DNA from: Pseudomonadota bacterium | Lineage (GTDB): Bacteria > Pseudomonadota > Alphaproteobacteria > Rhizobiales > Segnochrobactraceae | Direction of reading: 5' to 3' | Assembly: GCA_023442215.1 (NCBI GenBank) | Contig: JAEZMP010000137.1 | Location: forward strand, 1 to 6,179 | Length of the DNA stretch: 6,179 bases | Shown here: piece by piece, positions 1-6,179 of the stretch | Layout: every line of letters starts with the position of its first letter | How positions within the stretch are numbered: position 1 is the first letter of the stretch | Position numbers and translations under genes: made by a program | The notes under the pieces: model-generated | What the model saw: the letters and a program-made list of their open reading frames with translations, nothing else | What the model was told of the DNA's origin: nothing | Database searches by the model: none

Positions 1-2
1 CG

Positions 3-3000
3 CGGTCATTCGGGCTCGTCGCCCAATCTGTCGGCGGCGGCGGCGGCAACGGCGGCGCCACCGTGTCGGCGAGCGACAGCGGCAATGTCTCGGCCATTCT
101 GGCGGTGGGCGGCACGGGCGGCGCGGGTGGCAGCGGCGGCGCGGTGACCGTGTTCAACCAGAACCAGATCGCAAACAGCAGCTACGGCGCGGCCTCGATC
201 ACCACGGCCGGCTTTGGCGCGGGCGCCATCGTGGCGCAGTCGATCGGGGGCGGCGGCGGCACGGGTGGCTACGACACCAGCGCCTCGATTGCGCTCAACG
301 GCTCGGTCGGCGCGACGGTCGGCGGCGCCGGCGGAAGCGGCAATACCGCCGGGAACGTGACGGTAGAGAACGACGGCGCGCTCACGGCGACCGGCGGCGG
401 CGCGGCGGTGCTTCTCGCCCAGTCGATCGGCGGCGGCGGTGGCGCCGGCGGCTTCAGCACGGCCGGCAATATCTCCGGCTCGGTCGCCTTCAACCTCGTC
501 GTCGGCGGCGCAGCCGGCACCGGCGCATCGGCTGGCGTCGTCAGCGTCACGACCAGCGGCAGCATCGCGGGCGGTGTTTACGGAAGCGTGATGGCCAACA
601 ACGCCCCCGGCGTGCTGGCGCAATCCATCGGCGGTGGCGGCGGCAGCGGGGGTTTTGCCGCGGGCGGCAGCATGGCCGGAAGCGTGGATGCCACCCTCGC
701 GCTCGGTGGCGGCGGGGGCGCGGGCGGCGCCGCCGGCGCCGTCTCCGTCACATTCGACGGCGCCGCCGGGGTTTCCGTCTACGGTAGCCTGTCGCCCGGC
801 ATCGTTGCCCAGAGCCTTGGCGGGCAAGGCGGCAATGCCGGCTTCGCGGTCGCCGGTGGTCTCGGCGATTCTCTCAGCGCCGGCGTCGCGCTCGGCGGCA
901 ATGGCGGAAACGGCGGCTCGGCCGCAGGCGCCACGGTGTCCGCCGGAAATGTCACGTCCTATGGCGGCAACCAGTCCGCCGGCATTGTCGCGCAGGCGAT
1001 CGGCGGCTCCGGCGGCAACGGCGGATGGGACTTCGCCGGCAGCCTCGGCAGTGCGGCGGCGGCTCCGGTTGCGATCGGCGGTGCGGGCGGCGTCGGTGGC
1101 CGGGTGCTCGGCACGGTTCTGGTGAATGCGAACGGCCCCGTTGCGACCGCGGGCCTGCTATCCCCCGGCATCATCGCCCAGTCGATCGGCGGCAGCGGCG
1201 GCAGCGGCGGTTTCAGCGCGTCCGCCGCGGGATCCCTGATCATGGCGACCGATGTCAGCATCGGCGGCACGGGAGCCGATGGCGGCGCGGCCGGTATGGT
1301 CATGGTTACAGCCCTGTCGCAGATCACGACGGCCCAGTCCCAGTCCGTCGGCATTCTCGCCCAGTCGATTGGAGGCGGCGGCGGCAACGGCGGCACGGCG
1401 CTCGCGGGCGCTGCCTCGAGCGGCGCGGGGGAGGAGGCTGACGTCTCCGTTGGTGGCGGCGGATCGACAGGCGGGCAGGGCGGCACGGCGAGCAACGGCG
1501 GCACCGTCGGGGTCACGGCCGCAGGCATCAGCACCCTCGGCTATCTCTCGCCCGCCATCCTCGCCCAGTCCATCGGCGGCAGCGGCGGCAACGGTGGTTC
1601 GAGCCGTGCCTTCAGCCTCTCCGGATCGTCGCTCACCTCCGCCGACGGTGCAGCCGCATCGGTCGCGATCGGCGGCTCGGGCGGGTCGGGCGGAGCCGGC
1701 GGCTCCGTTACCGTCGGCCAGACGGGAACCGTCCAGACCGGCAGCGCCTCCGTCGGCAACGATGTCTCGGCCGGCATCGTCGCGCAGTCCATCGGCGGCA
1801 ACGGCGGCAGCGGTGGAGCGGCCGATGCCAACGCCATCGCCAGCACGGCCGCCGCCTCGCTCGCCATCGGCGGCTCAGGTGCTGCGGGCGGAACCGGCGG
1901 CACCGTCACCGTCTCCAGCAACACCGGCCTGACGATGGGCGGCATCCTGACCTATGGCGTCTATTCGCCCGCCATCCTTGCCCAGTCCGTGGGCGGCGGA
2001 GGCGGCAGCGGCGGCGCGGCGCAGACCACGTCCTCCAGCAACCAGTACGGTGCCGGTGTCGCCGTTGGCGGTTGGGGCAGTGGCGGCGGCGCGGGCGGCA
2101 CCGTGCAGGTCCAGCCCGGCGGCACGCTCACGACCTATGGCGCGAATTCATCGGCGATCTTCGCGCAATCCGTGGGCGGTGGCGGCGGCAGCGGTGGCGC
2201 GGCGACGACCAATACCGCGAGCGGTCAGGGCAGCGAACTCCAGGGCGGGGTCACCTCGGTAGCCGGCGCCGGTGCGGCCCAGGTCGCGACCAATGTCAGT
2301 TCGGCCCTGTCCTCCTTCAGTTCCTCGTCGTCGCAGTCCAACACCGCGAAGTCAGGCCAGCCGGCGAACGGCGTTTCGGCTTCCCTCGCCATCGGCGGCA
2401 ATGCCGGCCAGGGCGGCACCGGCGGCAGCGTGACCGTCGGTTCGACTGCTGGGATCACCACCTCGGGCATGCTCGCCAGCGGCATCTTCGCCCAGTCGGT
2501 CGGTGGCGGTGGCGGCAATGGCGGCGTGTCGACATCGAATGCCGACGGCAGTTCCTATGCGGCGTCGCTCAGCGTCGGCGGCGGAGCCGGCGCGGCCGGC
2601 ACCGGTGGCGCCGTATCCGTCACCTCGGGCGGCAGCATCCAGACCCTTGGCCTGCAGTCTTCCGGCATCTTCGCCCAGTCGGTCGGCGGCAGCGGAGGCA
2701 ACGGCGGCTCGGCGTCGTCGGCAACGACCGGCGGGCAGGCGGCGGTAAGCTTCAGCCTCGGCGCGAACGGCGCAGCCGGCGGCACCGGCGGCGGCGTCTC
2801 CGTCTGGTCCGGCAGTGCGTCCACCACGACCTTCATCAATACCGTGAGCGCCGGTTCCGCGGCGATCTTCGCACAGTCGGTTGGCGGCGGCGGTGGCAAC
2901 GGCGGGTCCACCTCGACCGCGGCGAGCGCACCGGGTTCGTCAGGCGGCGGGTCCACCTCGTCGTCGACCGGCACCGTCAGTGGCAGCGCCAGCGGAAGCT

Positions 3001-6000
3001 CCAACGCCTCCGCGGCAGGTCACAGCGGCAGCAGCAGTGCCAGCCAGGCAGGGTCGAGCGGCGGCAACGCGCTGGCGATGGCGATCGGCGGAACCGGAGG
3101 AACGGGCGGCGATGGCGGCAATGTCGGCGTCACCAACTATTCCGGCCTCTTCACCGGTTTCGGCGTCAACGGAGCCTCCGGACCGGCGAACCCAGCCGAC
3201 AATGCCCCCGCGCTGTTCGCGCAATCGGTCGGCGGCGGCGGTGGCAACGGCGGGTCGAGCACGTCCAACGCATCGGGAAGCTCGCACACACTCTCGCTCG
3301 CCCTCGGCGGCTCGGGAGGCAGTGGTGGGACCGGCGGTAAGGTCACGGTCTCCACGCCGGCGACCCTCTGGACCACCGGGAACAATTCCAGCGCCCTCGT
3401 CGCGCAGTCGGTCGGCGGCGGCGGCGGCAACGGCGGTGCCTCCTCCACCACGGATTCGTCGGGTGGCACGATGTCGGTCGCCATGGGCCTTGGCGGCACC
3501 GGCGCCGGGGGCGGCGACGGAAAGGCGGTGGACGTCACCGTCGCCACCCAGATCGGAGTGCTGAACTACTACGGCATCGTCACGTCGGGCATCAATGCGC
3601 ACGGCATCGTTGCGCAATCGGTGGGCGGCGGCGGCGGTAGCGGCGGTGCGGTCGTGGCCGCGGCGACGGGTGCGAACGACACCGGCAGCAGCAGCACCTC
3701 CACGTCCACATCCGGTTCCGGTTCGTCGAGTTCGGCCAGCAACGCGGTGGCGGTGGCCGTCGGCCTTGGCGGAACGGGTGGCGGCGGTGGCAGCGGCGGC
3801 TCGGTTCAGGTGACGACCGCCTATTCCCCGGTAACGACGACAGGCGCCCAGTCCTTCGGCGTTTTCGCCCAGTCGGTGGGTGGCGGCGGCGGTTTCGGGG
3901 GCGTCAGCACCGCGAATGCCAGCAACGGCACCTACGCTCTCAGCTTCGGTCTCGGCGGCTCCGGCGGCACGGGCGGCACCGGCGGTAACGTCCTGCTCCA
4001 GCTCGGCAGCAACATCAGCACTGCGGGCCTGCAATCCTACGGCATCCTTGCCCAGTCGGTCGGCGGCGGCGGCGGCGTGGCCGGCGCCTCGAACGCCACG
4101 GCGGCGGACGGCGGCACCATCTCCGTCGGCATGGCCCTCGGCGGCTCCGGCGGCACCGGCCAGTCGGGCGGCACGGTCAGCGTCACGACGCCCGGTTCCC
4201 TCGGGACGCAGGGCGATGGCGCGGTGGCTCTTCTCGCGCAGTCGCTCGGCGGCGGCGGCGGCGTCGGCACCGCATCGGCCCTGAGCGGCACGAACGGCAC
4301 GGTTTCCGGCACCCTCACGCTCGGCGGCACGGTTGCAGCGGGTGGCGACGGCGAGACCGTTTCCGTGACCACCTCGCAGATCGCGACGACGGGCGACCTC
4401 GCCTCTGCCATCCTCGCCCAGTCTATCGGCGGCGGCGGCGGTCTTGCCGCGATCCTCGCCGGCACTGCGCCGCAGTCGGGCTCCGCGGTTCTCGGCGCCG
4501 CATCGTCCGGCGGTGGAAACACGGTCGGCGTCACCAATAACGGGCCGATTTCCACCGGAGGCGCCTTCAGCTTCGGCATCCTCGCCCAGTCCATCGGCGG
4601 CGGCGGCGGTGTCAGCCTCAGCAATGCGGACCGACTGACACTCGGCGGCACCGGCGGCGGTGCCGGCAGCGCGGTGACGGTCACGACCAACTCGACCGTG
4701 ACGACAACAGGCGCCTCCGCCGTCGGCATCCTCGCCCAGAGCATCGGCGGGGGTGGCGGTATCGCGTCCGGCAGCGGCACGGTGCAGTTCATCGGGCCGG
4801 GAACCTCGGCCTCTTCGTCCGGCGGCAAGGTGCAGGTCACCGTCGGTGGCGCTGTCTCGACCTCCGGCACCAACGCCGTGGGCGTGCTGGCCCAGTCCGT
4901 CGGCGGCGGCGGAGGTGTCGTGCTTTCCACCGGCAGCGCCATGTCGACCGCGGGAGCCGGTTCCGGCAACGGTGGCGGCGGCAACGTGACGGTCGATGTG
5001 AACGCCGCGGTCTCGACGACGGGAACGGCTGCGGACGGCGTCCTGGCGCAATCGGTCGGAGGTGGCGGCGGTGCGCTGCTGGATTCGTCCGGGATCGCGC
5101 TCGTGGCCGGCAGCGGCAGCGTCGGCAAGGTCGCCGTGAACGTGAGCGGCAAAATTCCGGTCACCGCGACAGGTGCGTTCTCCAACGGCGTCAACATGCA
5201 GGGGGATGGCGACCCAATCATCAACATTGCCGCCGGCGCCTCGATCACCGGTGGTGCCGGCGGTACCGCGATCACCAGCCAGGGCATCGAGAACTTCATC
5301 AACAACGATGGCAGCCTCGCCACGGTCGACGGAGCCACAGGTCTGGCGGTGCGCACGCGCGGCGGCTACACGGCTCTCGTCAACGGTGGCTCGCTTCAGG
5401 GCGACGTGTCGTTCTCGCCCGGCACCAACAACCTGTTCGACAATCTCGCGTCCGGCACGGTCCTCGCCGGGTCGTCGCTCGACGTCGGCGGTGCGGGAAG
5501 CCTGCTGCGGAATTCCGGCTGGCTGGGTATGGCCTCATCCACGCCGGGCACGACGATCGTGAACGGTGATTTCACTCAGACCGCCAGCGGCGTTCTCTCG
5601 GTGCGCTCCGACCAGATCACCGTGACCTCCGATGAGTTCGACGTAACCGGCACCGCCCAGCTTTCCGGCCGGGTGCAGCCGGCGCTTTACCGACCTGGAA
5701 GGGCCTGGCCAGGCCAGTTCTCGACGACGCTCCTCAGCGCCTCCGGCGACTTGTCCGTCGACGGTCTTGCCGTGCTCGGCGATACCGCGATCCTCGATTT
5801 CGATGTCCGCCGGGACGGCAATGCCCTGCAACTCGACACCGCGATCAACTTCACGCCCGCCGGCCTCAGCAGCAGCGGTACCCAGGTCGGCGTTGCGATT
5901 GGCGGCGTGCAGACGCGCGGTTCGTCGCCTCTGTTCGAAACCATCGTGCCGATCCTGCTCGACGTCCCGACCGTCGGCATGCTCGAACATGCCTATCAGG

Positions 6001-6179
6001 TGGTCGGCGGCGGATCGGTCTCGCTGGCTCCCACCGGCATGTTCAATGCGGCCACAGTGTCGTTCGCGACCGTTACCGACCGGCTTGACCGCCGCCGCAC
6101 CGGCAGGGCGCCGGACGGCAGCGGCAGCACCGGGGAGGGGCTCCTCTGGGCGACGCCCGTCGGAAACGCCACCAACGGC
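3..6179 (+). CDS. Giant glycine-rich autotransporter (type Va) passenger with pre-barrel junction, partial at both ends
   Basis: This frame is open for 2059 codons and runs off both ends, so signal peptide, start codon, most of the beta-barrel and the stop are not visible. Order of parts: residues 1-1731, tandem Gly-rich repeats with 26 AQS[IV]GGGGG-type cores; about 1739-1850, beta-rich stem; 1853-1949, a GDFTQ-type module; 1950-2032, pre-barrel segment; 2033-2046, basic and Gly/Ser linker; 2047 on, probable first barrel strand (LLWATPVGN). By family knowledge such proteins cross the inner membrane by Sec, the C-terminal barrel inserts in the outer membrane, and the passenger is displayed outside as a beta-solenoid, often serving in adhesion or aggregation. 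By hand count the 2059 residues hold no Cys, 6 Lys, 4 His and 7 Trp; roughly a quarter to a third are Gly. Repeat cores vary at synonymous sites yet keep their residues, which supports this frame as the real one. Alternatives such as PE_PGRS or RTX proteins fit worse because of the C-terminal module. The frame is near certain, the autotransporter call strong, and the biological role unknown. Confidence 0.93.
2226..2369 (+). other. Ser/Ala-rich insertion in repeat unit 12
   Basis: Residues about 742-789 lie between the core at 2163 and the second Gly turn (SLAIGGNAGQGG). They lengthen this unit to 109 residues against the usual 61. The insert includes a serine cluster, SSALSSFSSSSSQSNTAKSG (bases 2298-2357), and one of only six lysines seen in the protein. 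It is low in glycine compared with its surroundings. It is probably a flexible loop projecting from the solenoid; surface glycosylation is possible but not shown. Confidence 0.75.
2925..3068 (+). other. Ser/Gly-rich insertion in repeat unit 15
   Basis: Residues about 975-1022 sit between the core at 2871 and the second Gly turn (LAMAIGGTGG). They are dominated by Ser, Gly, Thr and Ala, with blocks such as GGGSTSSSTGTVSGSASGSS and HSGSSSASQAGSS. Together with a further insertion later in the same unit, this makes it the longest in the window at 116 residues. The position in the unit matches the insertions in units 12 and 18. Confidence 0.75.
3159..3206 (+). other. Pro/Asn-containing extra segment before core 16
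   Basis: The segment FGVNGASGPANPADNA falls where other units have a short 'T-x-G-x-x-S' lead into the core. It adds about a dozen residues and contains two prolines, which are rare in the repeat array. It is therefore a second, different insertion site within unit 15, on the opposite side of the second Gly turn from the Ser-rich insert. Confidence 0.55.
3675..3743 (+). other. Ser/Thr-rich insertion in repeat unit 18
   Basis: Residues about 1225-1247 (NDTGSSSTSTSTSGSGSSSS, then ASN) lie between the core at 3612 and the second Gly turn (VAVGLGGTGG). The unit is 85 residues long. This is the shortest of the three Ser-rich inserts and the one richest in threonine. Its position in the unit is the same as in units 12 and 15. 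Confidence 0.72.
3867..5195 (+). repeat. Shortened C-terminal repeat zone (units 19-26)
   Basis: From core 19 the residues after the five glycines change from N/S-GG to FGG, VAG, VGT, LAA, VSL, IAS, VVL and ALL in turn, so the second Gly pair is lost after core 19. Core spacing falls from 61-62 to 60, 56, 50, 52 and 52 residues. The second internal Gly-rich turn also weakens, for example LTLGGTGGGAG in unit 23 and only SGSVGK in unit 26. The zone lies next to the stem and probably forms tighter solenoid coils leading towards the membrane-proximal end (inference). Confidence 0.85.
5160..5210 (+). repeat. Degenerate 27th repeat core at the end of the array
   Basis: Residues VTATGAFSNGVNMQGDG align with the end of a normal unit (ST-x-G-xx-x-x-GVLAQSVGG). 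GV is kept, LAQ is replaced by NMQ, and the glycine run is reduced to GDG. The position equivalent to the core alanine is base 5196, 150 bases (50 residues) after the core at 5046, matching the 150-156 base spacing of the preceding three intervals. It looks like a decayed or capping unit. Confidence 0.6.
5211..5552 (+). other. Non-repetitive beta-rich stem of the passenger
   Basis: Here the AQS repeats stop, and the sequence becomes richer in Asn, Asp and Ile (PIINIAAGASITGGAGG, IENFINNDGSLATVDG). It includes GGSLQGDVSFSPGTNNLFDN (bases 5385-5444) and a following 'G-x-L-x-N-S-G-x-L' strand pattern near 5500-5528. A G-x-[IL]-x-G-[DN]-V segment followed by N-x-[LF]-x-N is familiar from the membrane-proximal part of large alphaproteobacterial autotransporters. 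It probably completes the solenoid and helps fold the passenger during export (family-based inference). Confidence 0.7.
5559..5849 (+). other. GDFTQ-type passenger-end module
   Basis: Residues 1853-1949 begin VNGDFTQTASGVLSVRSDQ, continue with DEFDVTGTAQLSGRVQP and TTLLSASGDLSVDGLAVLG, and end with LDFDVRRDGNALQLDT. This order (G-x-[FY]-x-Q, then D-x-[LF]-x-V-x-G-x-A-x-L-x-G, then a 'LL-x-A-x-G' strand and a closing 'D-x-N-x-L-x-L') is the usual arrangement just upstream of the barrel in many proteobacterial autotransporters. It marks the C-terminal end of the passenger. Confidence 0.78.
5850..6098 (+). other. Pre-barrel junction segment of an autotransporter
   Basis: Residues 1950-2032 follow the family pattern of an F-x-P-x-G-L-[ST]-x-[NS] opening (FTPAGLSSSGTQVGVAIGGV), a hydrophobic 'L-L-x-[LV]-P' stretch (PILLDVPTVGMLEHAYQVV), a Gly/Ser segment aligning with the usual 'LSGE-x-H-A-S' motif (GGGSVSLAPTGMFN), and a run ending in TVTDRLDRRR. 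In known proteins this last part contributes the linker helix that threads the barrel. The 'LSGE' residues are not kept exactly, so the match is by pattern rather than identity. Confidence 0.7.
6141..6179 (+). other. Probable first strand of the C-terminal autotransporter beta-barrel (truncated by window end)
   Basis: Residues LLWATPVGNATNG follow a short hydrophilic linker (TGRAPDGSGSTGEG). A Trp-containing strand of the type '[LV]-W-A-x-P-x-G' commonly opens the autotransporter barrel domain. Only 13 residues are visible, so the call depends on context. A barrel of roughly 250-280 residues ending in an aromatic residue would be expected downstream. Confidence 0.55.

Larger units (their letters stand above)
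21..3866 (+). repeat. Full-length repeat zone (units 1-18) with intact double Gly-rich turns
   Basis: Cores 1-18 are followed by a second Gly pair (NGG, SGG, TGG or AGG; NAG in unit 5). Intervals are mostly 61-73 residues, apart from the three units with Ser-rich insertions. The residue after AQS is Ile or Leu in cores 2-10 and always Val from core 11 onward within this zone. The residue before AQS is Phe in cores 12-16, the stretch in which the two largest insertions lie. Core 6 (base 990) is the only one with AQA instead of AQS. Cores 5, 6, 7, 9, 10 and 14 have Gln, Ser or Asn in the middle of the five-glycine run. Confidence 0.85.
3..5195 (+). repeat. Tandem protein-repeat array: 26 Gly-rich units, modal length 61 residues
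   Basis: The core A-Q-[S/A]-[I/V/L]-G-G-x-G-G begins at 21, 234, 417, 618, 807, 990, 1176, 1359, 1563, 1782, 1980, 2163, 2490, 2673, 2871, 3219, 3402, 3612, 3867, 4050, 4236, 4416, 4584, 4734, 4890 and 5046. All are multiples of three, so no frameshift separates them. Core-to-core distances in residues are 71, 61, 67, 63, 61, 62, 61, 68, 73, 66, 61, 109, 61, 66, 116, 61, 70, 85, 61, 62, 60, 56, 50, 52, 52. A typical unit reads: core, NGG or SGG tail, variable Ala/Ser/Thr stretch, a second turn of the type LAIGGSGGxGGTGG, then VTV, a 'G-x-[IL]-x-T-x-G' stretch and S-x-GI[LVF] into the next core. The first core lies only seven residues in, so the array extends upstream. The alternation of Gly turns and short hydrophobic strands suggests a beta-solenoid (inference). 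Confidence 0.93.

Noticed and set aside
2072..3340. Plus-strand frame of about 422 codons overlapping the array in another phase
   Set aside because: It reads as Arg/Gln/Trp-rich low complexity out of phase with every repeat core. The base-3 frame explains the same DNA with conserved motifs and synonymous variation.
2940..5051. Minus-strand open frame of about 703 codons
   Set aside because: It is antisense to the repeat array. Its product is a monotonous Arg/Ala/Gly/Asp sequence with a periodic 'AAADRLGE'-like echo of the plus-strand cores, and no recognisable domain. GC-rich coding DNA lacks antisense stops, so the length is not evidence.
21..5072. Regularly spaced short repeats resembling a CRISPR or intergenic tandem-repeat array
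   Set aside because: Spacing is about 150-350 bases, always a multiple of three, and the repeats differ at codon third positions. They are protein repeats, and neither identical direct repeats with spacers nor cas genes are present.
3..5195. Possible PE_PGRS-type, RTX or ice-nucleation-type Gly-rich repeat protein
   Set aside because: The AQS[IV]GGGGG core is not the GGAGG pattern of PE_PGRS. There is no GGxGxDxLx calcium-binding nonapeptide and no AGYGST octapeptide. The C-terminal autotransporter junction favours type Va secretion. The N-terminus is outside the window, so this rests on the visible part.
4037..5356. Minus-strand open frame of about 439 codons with periodic PPPPPTDWA motifs
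   Set aside because: The Pro-rich motif is simply the complement of the GGC runs and the AQS codons read backward. Its periodicity is explained by the plus-strand repeats. The same holds for the shorter antisense frames at 269-565, 959-1534, 1541-1945, 2225-2518, 2555-3004 and 3137-3547.
5535..5990. Minus-strand frames over the stem and pre-barrel region (about 151 and 97 codons)
   Set aside because: The plus-strand frame here gives the ordered GDFTQ and pre-barrel motifs expected of an autotransporter. The antisense readings show no known features.
1..6179. Promoters, terminators, RNA genes or mobile elements within the window
   Set aside because: No non-coding interval exists. GC-rich inverted stretches from GGC/GCC tracts could form hairpins on paper, but they lie inside the coding frame and lack a terminator-like T run. 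No transposase, tRNA-like or terminal inverted repeat pattern was seen.

Overview
The whole window lies inside one very large coding sequence on the + strand. The frame whose first full codon is at base 3 runs without a stop to base 6179, giving 2059 codons with neither start nor stop in view. It encodes most of the passenger, and the passenger/barrel junction, of a giant glycine-rich autotransporter (type Va secretion) adhesin-like protein. Bases are strongly GC-rich (visibly about 70%, with GGC, GCC and TCG/TCC dominant). This, together with the style of repeat and C-terminal stem, suggests an alphaproteobacterium, perhaps of the Rhizobiales/Hyphomicrobiales. The taxon is an inference from composition and family resemblance only.

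Layout. (1) Bases 3-5195 hold 26 tandem copies of a unit built around the nine-residue core A-Q-[S/A]-[I/V/L]-G-G-[G/S/N/Q]-G-G. Every core is in the same frame. The commonest core-to-core distance is 61 residues, found in seven of 25 intervals. Each unit carries a second Gly-rich turn followed by short beta-like stretches, as expected for a long beta-solenoid. Three units (starting at 2163, 2871 and 3612) carry Ser-rich insertions at the same place in the unit. From about 3867 onward the units lose their second Gly-Gly tail and shorten to 50-56 residues. (2) Around 5187-5210 there is a decayed 27th core, followed by a non-repetitive beta-rich stem to about 5850. (3) Bases 5850-6098 hold the conserved pre-barrel module that precedes the C-terminal autotransporter domain. 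(4) A short basic and Gly/Ser linker leads to what looks like the first strand of the barrel, where the window ends.

There are no intergenic regions, promoters, terminators, RNA genes, insertion sequences or CRISPR arrays here. Long open frames on the minus strand and in the other plus frames are by-products of the GC-rich repetitive coding sequence. The protein class is known in outline; the specific role (adhesion, aggregation or biofilm) cannot be read from the sequence. The features most worth a second look are the repeat-length gradient, the position-locked Ser-rich insertions, the fixed length of slippage-prone glycine runs, and the near absence of Cys and Lys.
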